From Polaromonas sp. (GTDB lineage: Bacteria > Pseudomonadota > Gammaproteobacteria > Burkholderiales > Burkholderiaceae_C), in assembly GCA_030683705.1 (NCBI GenBank), contig JAUXPP010000158.1:1-64000 (forward strand): DNA of 64,000 bases. Reading direction: 5' to 3'. The notes beneath the pieces are model-generated. The model did no database searches and had not been told where the DNA came from. It saw only the letters and a list, made by a program, of their open reading frames with translations. Of this stretch, positions 16,296 to 25,412 are shown one piece after another. A program made the position numbers and the translations under genes. Within the stretch, counting starts at the first letter, position 1. Each line of letters starts with the position of its first letter.

Positions 16296-18061
16296 GACGC
16301 CGAGGCCTTTTCCGGCACGGGCGCAAACGTCAGGAAAACCGAGGTGCCTTCGCCCGGCTTCGATTCCACCCAGATCCGCTGGTGATGGCGGGCGACGATG
16401 CGCTGGCAGGTGGTCAGGCCAATGCCGGTGCCGCTGAACTCGCTGAGCGTATGGAAGCGCTGGAAGGGCTGGAACAGCAACTCGCCATTGCCCGCATCGA
16501 AGCCCACGCCGTTGTCCTGAACCCGCACGATCACTTCGGGACCCGCCGCCTCCAGCAGGAGCTGAACATGCGCATCCTCCCGCTTGCCGGTGAATTTCCA
16601 GGCATTGCCCAGCAAGTTGGTCAGCAGCGGCCGCATCAGCCCGGCGTCCGCGCAAACAGGCAGTGAGGCCGGCGCTTCAAAACGCAGCTGGCGCCCGGGT
16701 TCCTGCTGCCGAAGCTCTTCCATGATGTCCTGCGCGATGGGGACAAGGTCCACGTCCACGAGTGTCAGCACCGTGGTGGACACCCGCGACAGGGACAGCA
16801 GGTCATTGACCAGGCTGGCCATCTGTTTGGCGGCCCGCTCGATGCGGCCCGTCAGCCTGGCACCGTCCTCGTCCAGCACAGGGGCGTAGCGCTTCTGCAG
16901 GATCTGGGTGAACCCGACCACCGACACCAGCGGCGACTTCAGGTCGTGCGCGATGGTTCGTGCAAAAGCGTCGAGTTCGGCATTGACGCGCAACAGCTCG
17001 GCAGTTCGTTCTGCCACCAGCCGCTCCAGCTCGTGCTGATTCTCCGCACGCTCGGCCTCGTACGCCTTGGCTGCGGTGATGTCTTTCAGAATGCCTCCCA
17101 TCATGGTGACCAGCCCTTCGTCATCCACAATGAGCCGCTTCCGGTCGGAAACCCACCTGATATCGCCAGACACGGTAAGGATCCGATACTCGCAGTCAGC
17201 CTCGCCGCTGACCTGCAGGGTAGCGTGCGAGGCCTGTGCAATCCAGAGATCGTCCGGGTGGACAAGCGCGAGCCAAAGCCCGGGGTCCGCCATCATCTGC
17301 TCCGGCGTGTGGCCATAGATCTGCTGGATGGCCGGGCTGATGTAGAGCACCGTCTGGCCGTCGGCTGAGGCAATCCACAGCGCATCGGACAGGCTCTGGT
17401 GCAACTGGCGAAACTGCGCCTGCTGGCGCTCCAGCGCGCGTTTTGACAGCACATCCGCCGTGACATCGATGGCCATCACCATGGCGGCCTCGCGCTGGAG
17501 GAATTCCACGGTGTGCAGGGTGAGGTGCACAAACACGATCTCACCGGACTTCTTGCGGTGCCGCACCACACCGAGGTCGTGGTGCCCCGGAACGGCGTCC
17601 CGCCGGGTGTCGAGCATGAGCTGCAGGTCTTCTTCCGGCCGGATGGCCCCCAGGGTCATCTGCTGGAACTCATTATGCGAATAGCCGTAGTAGCGCGTGG
17701 CAGCGTCATTCACCGCCAGGAAGCGAAGTGTCTTCCGGTCATACACCCACATCGGTTTGGGATGCTGCACAAACAGGTCGCGAATATGCAGTTCCATGGC
17801 ATCGGCCCGGTCGCGCGCGTCGAATATCCGCCGGTAGCCCGCATAGACCAGAAAAATCAGTCCGAGGGAGGTGCCGATGACGTAAAACACCCCCTTGTAG
17901 CGCTGGGCTGCGGCCAGCCAGGCGGGGTCGGCAGACAGGGAGGCAACGAAGGTATCCGAAACAAGGATCCAGAGAACACCCACAATGGCGTACAGGACAC
18001 CGATGCCCACGGCGAGCCGGAACCCCAGCGGTGTCCAGGCAGCTTTCACTTTTGCCTGCAT
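16292..18061 (-). CDS. Membrane-anchored PAS-domain sensor histidine kinase (orphan)
   Basis: 589 residues. Two N-terminal transmembrane segments (RLAVGIGVLYAIVGVLWILV and FYVIGTSLGLIFLVYAG) enclose a short outer loop; two PAS domains follow (about residues 95-215 and 225-340, the second with YISPAIQQIYGHTPEQMM), then a coiled-coil linker (AENQHELERLVAERTAELLRVNAE). The HisKA H-box FARTIAHDLKSPL is near residue 372, and the HATPase has N-box LLTNLLGNAWKFTG, G1 VQDNGVGFD and G2 SEFSGTGIGL. The form is phytochrome-like/LovK-like kinase without a receiver. No response regulator gene is in the window, so its partner is unknown. The start at 18061 places the first membrane segment about ten residues in. 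Confidence 0.9.
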   Translation of the reverse strand: MQAKVKAAWTPLGFRLAVGIGVLYAIVGVLWILVSDTFVASLSADPAWLAAAQRYKGVFYVIGTSLGLIFLVYAGYRRIFDARDRADAMELHIRDLFVQHPKPMWVYDRKTLRFLAVNDAATRYYGYSHNEFQQMTLGAIRPEEDLQLMLDTRRDAVPGHHDLGVVRHRKKSGEIVFVHLTLHTVEFLQREAAMVMAIDVTADVLSKRALERQQAQFRQLHQSLSDALWIASADGQTVLYISPAIQQIYGHTPEQMMADPGLWLALVHPDDLWIAQASHATLQVSGEADCEYRILTVSGDIRWVSDRKRLIVDDEGLVTMMGGILKDITAAKAYEAERAENQHELERLVAERTAELLRVNAELDAFARTIAHDLKSPLVSVVGFTQILQKRYAPVLDEDGARLTGRIERAAKQMASLVNDLLSLSRVSTTVLTLVDVDLVPIAQDIMEELRQQEPGRQLRFEAPASLPVCADAGLMRPLLTNLLGNAWKFTGKREDAHVQLLLEAAGPEVIVRVQDNGVGFDAGNGELLFQPFQRFHTLSEFSGTGIGLTTCQRIVARHHQRIWVESKPGEGTSVFLTFAPVPEKASAS

Positions 18062-18369
18062 CGCAGGTTCACGCTGAGCCTCTGGGGAACATCGCCCGTG
18101 GCGGCCGCTGTTCCGGCGATCAATGACGGGCCGGCGCTTCGCATACAAGGCTCCTGTCGGAATGTGTCCGCTCGTCTGAACGGGCTGACACCACCATAGC
18201 ACGGCAGCACTGTTTCAGCATCCCGGCCAACCCCGAAGATGCACCACCGCCGCACCCCCCATGAGGCCGGACGCCGCCATGACCGCGCGCAACCCCGGCC
18301 GCTAGAGAAAACTCTTGACACGACAAAACCTGCCGACAGTAAGATCCCGGATCTTCAAGGAAGTTGACC
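18062..18369. other. 308-base divergent intergenic region
   Basis: Separates the leftward kinase gene from the rightward hydrolase gene. Apart from the sigma-70-like promoter at 18315-18345, no gene or repeat was recognised in it. Confidence 0.5.
18315..18345 (+). promoter_or_regulatory. Probable sigma-70 promoter for the secreted hydrolase gene
   Basis: A perfect -35 hexamer TTGACA at 18315-18320 is followed by TAAGAT at 18340-18345 (19-base spacer; an alternative CAGTAA gives 16). A strong ribosome site AAGGAAG lies just before the ATG at 18370. Confidence 0.5.
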
Positions 18370-19407
18370 ATGCGCTTTTCCGCACTTGTTGCTCTCATGC
18401 TTGCCCTTCTCGGAAACAGCGCGGCTGCACAGCCCGCGGACAGCCTGGGCGACGGGCGCAGCGGCGATATTGAATTTTCGAGTTTCTGGCCGCGCGGCCA
18501 CCATGAACTTGGCCAGGCTACTTTCGACCGCAAGCCACTCCCGGTACGCGGGCAGTTGTCGCTGCCTCCGGGCACGGGCAAGGTGCCGGCGGTAGTGATC
18601 GGGCATACCGTTGGGGGCGTGCAGCCCTATTTGTTTCACCGCTGGTCCAAAGCGCTCAACGAAGCCGGTTTTGCCGCCTTGGTGGTGGACTCCTTCGGGC
18701 CACGCGGCATGGGCAGCATGCATACCAGCAGCGCCGTGGAGATCAATGGCGCCTACTTGATCGCGGACGCCTTCAGCGCGCTGCGTGTGCTGGCCACCCA
18801 TCCTCGAATCGATGCCGGGCGGATTGCCTTTGTTGGCTTTTCGATGGGGGGAGGAACCGCGCCCTACCTGATCCAGGAGCGTTTCCGGCGGGCCGTGCTG
18901 GGCGACTCACCGCTGCGCTTTGCGGCCGCAGTGGGCCATTACCCGCATTGCCACTACAACTTTGTCGAGAACCAGCCCAGCCCCGTCCCCCTGTTTCTCT
19001 TCCTGGCCGAAAAGGACGACTGGACACCCGCTGAGCAATGCCAGCAATACGGCAAGCTTCTTTTGGAGCGGGGCTACAAGGTGAGCGTCAGGGTGTATGA
19101 AGGCGCCAACCACGGCTACGACGAGGACCGCTCCTCGACCACCATCCCGAATGCCAACAGCATGGGCAATTGCGATCCGCTGCTGATCAACCTGGATGCG
19201 GTCTCCTTCGCCCCACAGTACCTGAGAACCGGCGCACCGGTGGTGCCGGGCGGCGACATGCGGGCCACCGTCACAGGCGTACTGAATTGGGGCCGATCCT
19301 GCAACCGCAGGGGCGCAACCTCCGGCGTTTCTGCCGGTGGTGGTGATCGGCGTGTGGACGCGGTGCGGGACACCATCACTGCCTTGCAGAAGTCCTTTTC
19401 ACCCTAG
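18370..19407 (+). CDS. Secreted dienelactone-hydrolase-family alpha/beta hydrolase
   Basis: 345 residues. MRFSALVALMLALLGNSAAAQ is a Sec signal. The alpha/beta-hydrolase fold shows the nucleophile elbow VGFSMGGG with Ser158, an Asp in AEKDDW, and His in EGANHGYDED. The overall layout is that of the dienelactone hydrolase family, but the nucleophile is Ser rather than the Cys of classical ClcD-type enzymes, so lactone specificity should not be assumed; an esterase or peptidase-like role is possible. AAGGAAG precedes the ATG. The 3' end overlaps the convergent LysR gene by 32 bases, which is unusual for this compact but mostly non-nested region. Confidence 0.85.
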   Translation: MRFSALVALMLALLGNSAAAQPADSLGDGRSGDIEFSSFWPRGHHELGQATFDRKPLPVRGQLSLPPGTGKVPAVVIGHTVGGVQPYLFHRWSKALNEAGFAALVVDSFGPRGMGSMHTSSAVEINGAYLIADAFSALRVLATHPRIDAGRIAFVGFSMGGGTAPYLIQERFRRAVLGDSPLRFAAAVGHYPHCHYNFVENQPSPVPLFLFLAEKDDWTPAEQCQQYGKLLLERGYKVSVRVYEGANHGYDEDRSSTTIPNANSMGNCDPLLINLDAVSFAPQYLRTGAPVVPGGDMRATVTGVLNWGRSCNRRGATSGVSAGGGDRRVDAVRDTITALQKSFSP

Positions 19408-20317
19408 TGGGTCGGTCGGATTCCCGGAACAGGTCCTCGATCACGCCGCGCAGCCAGCGGTTGCCGGGGTCCGCCTCGAAGCGTTTGCTCCAGTGCAGCG
19501 ACACCGTGAAGTCGCGCAGGGGAAACGGCGGCTCGATGATGCTGTAGCCGCGGTCGGCCGTAAAAATCAGCGCGATGTTGCGCGGCATCACCACCGCCAG
19601 GTCGGTGGCGCGCACGATGGATGGCAACACCATGAAATGTTCGGTGGTCAGGCGCAGCCGGTCCTCGAGCTGCATCAGCTCCAGGATGCGCAAGGTGTCC
19701 GAGTGGGTGCGCACCGCGACAAACTCGAGTTGGCGCAGCGCCTCGAGCAGCGCCTGGCCGCTGCGGCGCGGCCGGGTGAACGGGTGGCCTTCGCGCAGCA
19801 GCACGATATAGCGGTCTTTCAGCAGTTGCACCCGCTGCGTGTCCTTGACCGCCGGCAGGAAACCGAAGGCGAAATCGATGCGGCCGCTGTCCAGCCCCGC
19901 GGCGATGTCGCTGCTGGCCAGCGGCGTGGTTTCGATGCGCACACCGGGCGCCAGCCGGCGCAGTGCCACCATCAGTTCCGGCAGGAAACGCCCTTCGCCG
20001 ATGTCGCTCATGTGGATGCGGAACACCTTGCGTGACTGCAGCGGCTCGAACAGCGCCGACTCGTTGAGCGCCTGCTCCAGCGTCGCCAGCGCGCTGCGCA
20101 CCGCGTCGGCCAGCCTGTCCGCCTTGGGCGTAGGCTGCACGCCGCCGCCGGCACGCACAAACAGCGGGTCCTTGATCAGCAGGCGCAAGCGCGTCAGCCC
20201 CTGGCTGGCGGCGGGCTGCGTCAAATCCATCAGTTCGGCGGCACGGCTGACATTGCGCGTGCGGTACACCGCGTCGAACAGGCGCAGCAGGTTCAGGTCG
20301 ATGTCTTTTATATGCAC
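19376..20317 (-). CDS. LysR-family regulator divergent from the ior-like operon
   Basis: 313 residues if the GTG at 20317 is used. This gives HIKDIDLNLLRLFDAVYRTR, the standard start of the NodD/PcpR-like LysR branch, and leaves 96 bases to the divergent iorA-like gene; an in-frame ATG at 20395 would nearly abut that gene and adds non-family sequence. The HTH (RAAELMDLTQPAASQGLTRLR) and the effector domain (RKVFRIHMSDIGEGRFLPEL) are clear. The intergenic region holds two GATAGTCG copies (around 20331 and 20354) and an AT-rich stretch. Its likely targets are the indolepyruvate oxidoreductase-like genes. Confidence 0.87.
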   Translation of the reverse strand: MHIKDIDLNLLRLFDAVYRTRNVSRAAELMDLTQPAASQGLTRLRLLIKDPLFVRAGGGVQPTPKADRLADAVRSALATLEQALNESALFEPLQSRKVFRIHMSDIGEGRFLPELMVALRRLAPGVRIETTPLASSDIAAGLDSGRIDFAFGFLPAVKDTQRVQLLKDRYIVLLREGHPFTRPRRSGQALLEALRQLEFVAVRTHSDTLRILELMQLEDRLRLTTEHFMVLPSIVRATDLAVVMPRNIALIFTADRGYSIIEPPFPLRDFTVSLHWSKRFEADPGNRWLRGVIEDLFRESDRPTRVKRTSARQ

Positions 20318-20413
20318 TGAATGAATACCAGATAGTCGTGTTATTTTATTGATGGATAGTCGCCAGGAGACGAAACTCGACGTTTCCTGCGACAAATAAA
20401 AACGGAGACAGCC

Positions 20414-22579
20414 TTGGAAGTTTCATTCAGCAAGGAAATCGAGTCGCTGCGCATGGGCGCGGGTGAGACTTTCCATGGCGAGGGCATCCTCGCGATCACC
20501 AAGGCACTGCTGCAGTCCGGCGTGGCCTATGTGGGCGGCTACCAGGGCGCGCCGGTGTCGCACCTGCTCGACGTCATGGTGCAGGCCAAGCCCTATATGG
20601 ACGAACTCGGCGTACATGTCGAGGCCTGTTCCAACGAAGCCTCGGCCGCCGCCATGCTGGGGGCCTCCATCCACTACCCGCTGCGCGGCGCCGTGACCTG
20701 GAAATCGATAGTGGGCACCAACGTCGCTGCGGACGCGCTGTCCAACCTGTCGTCGCCGGGCGTCACCGGCGGCGCGCTGATTGTGGTCGGTGAAGACTAC
20801 GGCGAAGGCGCCAGCGTGATCCAGGAGCGCACCCATGCCTATGCGCTCAAGTCCTCGATGTGCCTGCTGGACCCGCGCCCCGATCTGGGCAAGATGGTGG
20901 ACATGGTCGAACACGGCTTCCGGCTGTCGGAAACCTCCAACATGCCGGCCATCCTGGAGCTGCGCATACGCGCCTGCCATGTGCGCGGCAGTTTCGAATG
21001 CAAGGACAACCGGCCGCCGGCGATCTCCAAGCGCCAGCTGATGGAAGAACCCGCCGCCTTCGACTACGCCAAGCTCGCGCATCCGCCGGTCACCTTCCGG
21101 CACGAAAAACTCAAGTTCGAGGAGCGCATCCCGGCAGCGCGCCGCTACATCGTGGAGCAGCATCTCAACGAGCTGATGGACGGGCCGCGGCAGGACCTCG
21201 GCATCATCGTGCAGGGCGGCATCTACAACGCGCTGATACGCGCACTGCAGCAGTTCGGCCTGTGTGATGCCTTCGGCCAGAGCGAGATTCCGCTGCTGGT
21301 GCTCAATGTCACCTACCCGCTGGTGCCCGAACAGGTGGCGGAATTTGCGCTGGGCAAACGCGCGGTGCTGGTGGTGGAAGAAGGCCAGCCCGAATACATC
21401 GAGCAGGAAATCGCAACCTTCTTGCGCCGGCGTGACATCAACACGCCGCTGCACGGCAAGGACATGTTGCCCTCGGGCGGTGAATATTCGGTCGAGGTGG
21501 TGGCGGCCGGCATCGCTGCCTTCGTGGCGCGTTACGCGACCGATGTGGACACGGCGTCGGCCAATGGCTGGCTGCAGGGCAACAACGAACGCCGCAACGC
21601 CGTCGGCGCGCAGATCGCAGCGCAGTTGAACCAGGCGTTGCCGGTGCGCCCGCCGGGTTTTTGCATCGGCTGCCCGGAGCGGCCGGTATTTTCCGCGCTC
21701 AAGCTGGCGCAGCAGGACGTCGGGCCGGTGCACATCGCGGCCGACATCGGCTGCCACGCCTTCGGCACCTTTGCGCCCTTTTCCTTCGGCCATTCCATCC
21801 TCGGCTACGGCATGAGCCTGGCCAGCCGCGCCGGTGTCTCGCCGATGATGGCGCGGCGCACCCTGTCCATCATGGGCGACGGCGGCTTCTGGCACAACGG
21901 CCTGCTGACCGGTGTGCAGTCGGCGCTGTTCAACGGTGACGATGCGGTGCTGCTGATCTTCAAGAACGGCTACACCTCGGCCACCGGCACCCAGGACATC
22001 ATCTCCACGCCCAGCGACGACGCCAAATTCAACGCCAGCGACAAGCTGCAAAGCCTGACCCAGACCAACACCACCATCGAAAAAACCCTGACCGGCCTGG
22101 GCATCCAGTGGCTGCGCACGGTGCACACCTACCATGTGGAGGAGATGCGCCAGACGCTCAACGAGGCTTTCACCACCGACTTCAACGGCCTCAAGGTCAT
22201 CATCGCCGAGGGTGAGTGCCAGCTCGAACGCCAGCGCCGCATCAAGCCCTGGCTGGCCGGTTTGCTCAAGAAAGGCAAACGTGTGGTCCGCGTGAAATAC
22301 GGCGTCGATGAAGACGTCTGCAACGGCGACCACGCCTGCATCCGCCTGTCGGGTTGCCCGACCTTGACGCTGAAAGACAACCCGGACCCGCTCAAGGTCG
22401 ACCCGGTGGCCACGGTGATCGACGGCTGTGTGGGTTGCGGCCTGTGTGGCGCCAATGCCCATGCGGCCACGCTGTGCCCCTCGTTTTACCGCGCCGAGGT
22501 GATCCAGAACCCCAGATGGCATGAACGCCTGCTGGGCAGCGTGCGTGGCGCCTTCGTGCGGGCATTGCAGACAACATGA
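20414..22579 (+). CDS. Indolepyruvate ferredoxin oxidoreductase-like alpha subunit (ThDP enzyme)
   Basis: 721 residues. Resembles IorA-type 2-oxoacid:ferredoxin oxidoreductases, which decarboxylate aryl pyruvates to acyl-CoA while reducing ferredoxin. The pyrimidine-binding part is at the N-terminus (GVAYVGGYQGAPVSHLLDVM, EACSNEASAAAMLGAS), the ThDP/Mg part is central (PPGFCIGCPERPVFSALK, HIAADIGCHAFG, MGDGGFWHNG), and a C-terminal ferredoxin-like domain carries Cys motifs (CNGDHACIRLSGC; CVGCGLCGANAHAATLC). The start is TTG at 20414 with GGAGA a few bases upstream, chosen because family sequence (MEVSFSKEIESLRMGAGETF) begins there. The partner subunit is the next gene; a family-A repeat separates them. 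Confidence 0.9.
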   Translation: MEVSFSKEIESLRMGAGETFHGEGILAITKALLQSGVAYVGGYQGAPVSHLLDVMVQAKPYMDELGVHVEACSNEASAAAMLGASIHYPLRGAVTWKSIVGTNVAADALSNLSSPGVTGGALIVVGEDYGEGASVIQERTHAYALKSSMCLLDPRPDLGKMVDMVEHGFRLSETSNMPAILELRIRACHVRGSFECKDNRPPAISKRQLMEEPAAFDYAKLAHPPVTFRHEKLKFEERIPAARRYIVEQHLNELMDGPRQDLGIIVQGGIYNALIRALQQFGLCDAFGQSEIPLLVLNVTYPLVPEQVAEFALGKRAVLVVEEGQPEYIEQEIATFLRRRDINTPLHGKDMLPSGGEYSVEVVAAGIAAFVARYATDVDTASANGWLQGNNERRNAVGAQIAAQLNQALPVRPPGFCIGCPERPVFSALKLAQQDVGPVHIAADIGCHAFGTFAPFSFGHSILGYGMSLASRAGVSPMMARRTLSIMGDGGFWHNGLLTGVQSALFNGDDAVLLIFKNGYTSATGTQDIISTPSDDAKFNASDKLQSLTQTNTTIEKTLTGLGIQWLRTVHTYHVEEMRQTLNEAFTTDFNGLKVIIAEGECQLERQRRIKPWLAGLLKKGKRVVRVKYGVDEDVCNGDHACIRLSGCPTLTLKDNPDPLKVDPVATVIDGCVGCGLCGANAHAATLCPSFYRAEVIQNPRWHERLLGSVRGAFVRALQTT

Positions 22580-22656
22580 CCCCCACGCTTGCCACTTCGT
22601 GTGCCGCGCTGCCCCCCGCGGGGGCCGCATTTTTCCTTGGGGCGGCCCGGCGGAAA
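22579..22656 (+). repeat. Family-A GC-rich repeat between the two ior-like genes
   Basis: Reads CCCCCACGCTTGCCACTTCG, GCGCTGCCCCCCGCGGGGGC, then TTGGGGCGGCCCGGCGG. Same element as at 23301 and 35431 and reverse of the copies at 972 and 50768. It fills nearly the whole spacer between stop and start. Confidence 0.85.
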
Positions 22657-22661
22657 AACCC

Positions 22662-24347
22662 ATGACCATGAACCAACAAAAACCCATCACCTTGTTGATC
22701 TGCGCCCTCGGCGGCGAAGGCGGCGGCGTGTTGACCGAATGGCTGGTCGACATCGCGCTGGCCAGCGGTTATGCGGCGCAAAGCACCTCGATTCCCGGCG
22801 TCGCCCAGCGCACCGGCGCCACCACCTATTACCTGGAAGTGTTCCCGGTGCCGCTGGCCGAGCTGGCCGGCAAACGCCCGGTGTTCAGCCTGAATCCGGT
22901 GCCCGGCGCGCTCGACGGATTGATCTCGTCGGAATTGCTGGAAACCGCACGCCAGGTCGGCAACGGCATGGCCTCGCCGCAGCGCACCCTGGTCATCAGC
23001 TCCAGCAGCCGCACGCTGACCACCGCCGAACGCATGGTGCCCGGCGACGGCCGCACCGACCCTGCGCCACTGCTGCAGGCCATCGCCGGTCAAAGCCGCG
23101 CCACCCAGGTCTTCGACATGGGCCAGATGGCGAAAGACAGCGGCACCGTGGTCAGCGCGGTGATGCTGGGCGCGATCGCCGGCAGCGGCCTGCTGCCTTT
23201 TGGGCGCCAGGCGTACGAGGACGCGATCCGCCACGGCGGCAAAGGCGCCGAAGCCAGTCTGCGCGGTTTCGATCGCGCGTTTGCGCAGGTGAGTAACAAG
23301 GCCCCCACGCTTGTCGCTTCGCGTACTGTGCTTCCCCCCGAGGGGGCGCTTCCGCCTAGGGGCGGCCCGTCGGCGGAACAGCTGGCGTTCGTTAACGAAT
23401 TGCTATCAAATGAGGAGCTGCCTGCGCCCGCCAGTAAAGGGCTGGATGCCGATTTGGCTCGCATGTTTCCGCCACCGGTGCATGCCATGCTGGCGCTGGG
23501 CCATGCGCGCATGCTGGACTACCAGGACCGGGACTACGCCGATCTTTACGTGCAGCGCCTGCAGCAGGTGCTGCGGGCCGAGCAGCTGGCCGACCCGGCC
23601 GCCGCGCAGGGCTACGCCACCACGCGCGAGATGGCGCGCTGGCTGGCGTTGTGGATGGCGTTTGACGACATCGTGCGCGTCGCCGACCTGAAAAGCAGCG
23701 CCAGCCGCTGGCAACGCGTGTTTGGCGAGGTCAAGGCCGAAGGCGGCGACCTGCTGCAGGTGTATGACCACTTCAAGCCCGGCGCGCCGGAATTCGCAGC
23801 GCTGCTGCCGGCGGGCCTGGCCGCGCGCGTGACGCGCTGGGACCGCCAGCGCGTGGCCGCCGGCAAGGCGTCCTGGGCCCTGCCGCTGAAAATCGGTACA
23901 CATTCGGTGTTCGGCATGGTGTCGCTGCGCCTGCTGGCCAGCCTCAAGTGGCTGCGCGTGCGCGGCAGCCGCTACGCCACCGAACAGGCGCTGATCACCC
24001 AGTGGCTGGACGGCGTGGTGCGCGGCACGCAAATACATTGGCAACTGGGCCATGAAATTGCGTTGTGCGGACGCCTGATCAAGGGCTACGGCAGCACCAA
24101 CGAGCGCGGCAAGGACAACCTGATGCATGTGCTGGAGCACCTGGCCACCGGCGCGTCCTTCACTTCCAACGAAGCACGCGCTGCGGCGATCGCCCAGGCG
24201 CGCGAGGCGGCGCTGACCGACGAAGCCGGCAAGGCACTGGACCAGGCCCTGGTGCAGCATGGCGCACCGGCGCGGCCGGTCAAGGCTCAGCCGATACGAT
24301 GGATGGACAACCCGCACCGCAAGCCGCGCGCCGTCAAGGCGTCCTGA
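22662..24347 (+). CDS. Indolepyruvate ferredoxin oxidoreductase-like beta subunit with extra domain
   Basis: 561 residues. The N-terminal ~200 residues are the pyruvate-ferredoxin-oxidoreductase gamma/IorB-type domain (ICALGGEGGGVLTEWLVD, SIPGVAQRTGATTYYLEVFP, TVVSAVMLGAIAGSGLLPFG). A long C-terminal domain (PPPVHAMLALGHARMLDYQDRDYADLYV...LKIGTHSVFGMVSLRLLASLKWLR...GYGSTNERGKDNLMHVLEHL) is of the conserved unknown type often fused to IorB in Proteobacteria. Between them, residues ~214-267 are encoded by a family-A repeat directly followed by a family-B repeat, both in frame. The start at 22662 lies just after another family-A copy; a second ATG two codons later is possible. Role: electron-transfer/product partner of the preceding subunit. 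Confidence 0.87.
   Translation: MTMNQQKPITLLICALGGEGGGVLTEWLVDIALASGYAAQSTSIPGVAQRTGATTYYLEVFPVPLAELAGKRPVFSLNPVPGALDGLISSELLETARQVGNGMASPQRTLVISSSSRTLTTAERMVPGDGRTDPAPLLQAIAGQSRATQVFDMGQMAKDSGTVVSAVMLGAIAGSGLLPFGRQAYEDAIRHGGKGAEASLRGFDRAFAQVSNKAPTLVASRTVLPPEGALPPRGGPSAEQLAFVNELLSNEELPAPASKGLDADLARMFPPPVHAMLALGHARMLDYQDRDYADLYVQRLQQVLRAEQLADPAAAQGYATTREMARWLALWMAFDDIVRVADLKSSASRWQRVFGEVKAEGGDLLQVYDHFKPGAPEFAALLPAGLAARVTRWDRQRVAAGKASWALPLKIGTHSVFGMVSLRLLASLKWLRVRGSRYATEQALITQWLDGVVRGTQIHWQLGHEIALCGRLIKGYGSTNERGKDNLMHVLEHLATGASFTSNEARAAAIAQAREAALTDEAGKALDQALVQHGAPARPVKAQPIRWMDNPHRKPRAVKAS
23301..23379 (+). repeat. Family-A repeat inside the iorB-like gene
   Basis: GGCCCCCACGCTTGTCGCTT, CTTCCCCCCGAGGGGGCGCT, GGGGCGGCCCGTCGGCGGAA. 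It encodes an in-frame KAPTLVASRTVLPPEGALPP segment between the two domains of the protein. Confidence 0.85.
23398..23462 (+). repeat. Family-B repeat inside the iorB-like gene
   Basis: GAATTGCTATCAAATGAGGA followed by GATGCCGATTTGGCTC. Encodes ELLSNEELPAPASKGLDADL in the same reading frame as the xdhA copy (LLS..EL...ADLA). It lies 18 bases after the family-A copy. Confidence 0.75.
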
Positions 24348-24399
24348 CCGGGCAACAAGCAAGACCGATGATCATCAACCTCAAAAAAGGAGACAAACC

Positions 24400-25389
24400 A
24401 TGACAAGCCCCTTCCACCCCCAACGCCGCGCCCTGCTGGCCCTGGCACTTGCCGCCGGCGCCATGCTGCCGGCCGCCCAGGCACAAACCGCCGCCTGGCC
24501 GAGCAAGCCGGTGCGCGTGATCGTCAACTTCCCGCCCGGCGGCGCGGCCGACCAGCTGGCGCGCGCCATCGGCGTGCCGCTGGCCGAAGCCCTGGGCCAG
24601 CCGGTGGTGGTGGAAAACCGCGGCGGCGCCAACGGCAATATCGGCGGCGAGGCCGTGGCCAAGGCGCCCAACGATGGCTATACCCTGCTGATGAGTTCGG
24701 GCGGCATGGTGTCGGTCAACCCGCACCTCTACCCCAAAATGGCTTTCGATCCCGCGAAAGACCTGGTGCCGGTGGCCGCAGCCGCGCGCGTGCTGGTCTT
24801 CCTGGAAGTCAAACCCACGCTGCCGGTCAACAACGTCAGGGAGTTCCTGACCTACCTCAAGGCCAACCCGGGCAAGCTGTCCTTCGGCACGCCGGGCAAC
24901 GGCAGCTCGCCGCACCTGGCGGCAGAGATGATGAAGGCCCAGACCAACACCTTCGCCGTGCACGTGCCTTACCGCGGCGCGGCGCCGGCCATGCAGGACC
25001 TGCTGGGCGGCCAACTCGACTTCATGTTCGATCCTGGCATCGGCCTGCAGCACGTCAAGGCCGGCAAGCTCAAGCTGCTGGCCGTGGGCAGCGCCAAACG
25101 CTCGCCGCTGTTCCCCGACGTGCCGACGCTGGACGAAGCCGGACTCAAGGGATTCGACGCCGACACCTGGTTCGGCTTTTACGCGCCCGCCGGCACACCG
25201 CCGGCCATCGTCAATCGCCTGAACAGCGAGATCAACAAGATACTCGGCTCGCAAGCCGTGAAGGACCGCATCCTGGCCATTGGCGGCATTCCCGCGCCGA
25301 TGTCGCCCTCGGACTTCAACATGCGCGCGTCCATCGACGGCGCGCGTTTTGGCGCACTGATCAAGGCGCGCAACATAAAAGGCGATTGA
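24400..25389 (+). CDS. Bug-family (TctC-like) periplasmic solute-binding protein
   Basis: 329 residues. A signal peptide (RRALLALALAAGAMLPAAQAQ) is followed by the Bug-family fold: WPSKPVRVIVNFPPGGAADQ, VVVENRGGANGNIGGEAVAK, NGSSPHLAAEMM, HVPYRGAAPAMQDLLGGQLDFMFD, LFPDVPTLDEAGL. These proteins bind carboxylates or aromatic acids for tripartite tricarboxylate transporters, but often stand alone in Burkholderiales with no TctAB, as here. An AAAAAAGGAGAC ribosome site supports ATG 24400. It follows the ior-like pair by 52 bases and may be co-transcribed, suggesting an aryl- or keto-acid ligand; this is an inference. Confidence 0.92.
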   Translation: MTSPFHPQRRALLALALAAGAMLPAAQAQTAAWPSKPVRVIVNFPPGGAADQLARAIGVPLAEALGQPVVVENRGGANGNIGGEAVAKAPNDGYTLLMSSGGMVSVNPHLYPKMAFDPAKDLVPVAAAARVLVFLEVKPTLPVNNVREFLTYLKANPGKLSFGTPGNGSSPHLAAEMMKAQTNTFAVHVPYRGAAPAMQDLLGGQLDFMFDPGIGLQHVKAGKLKLLAVGSAKRSPLFPDVPTLDEAGLKGFDADTWFGFYAPAGTPPAIVNRLNSEINKILGSQAVKDRILAIGGIPAPMSPSDFNMRASIDGARFGALIKARNIKGD

Positions 25390-25412
25390 GCCACCACGCT
25401 GACGCACGCCCA

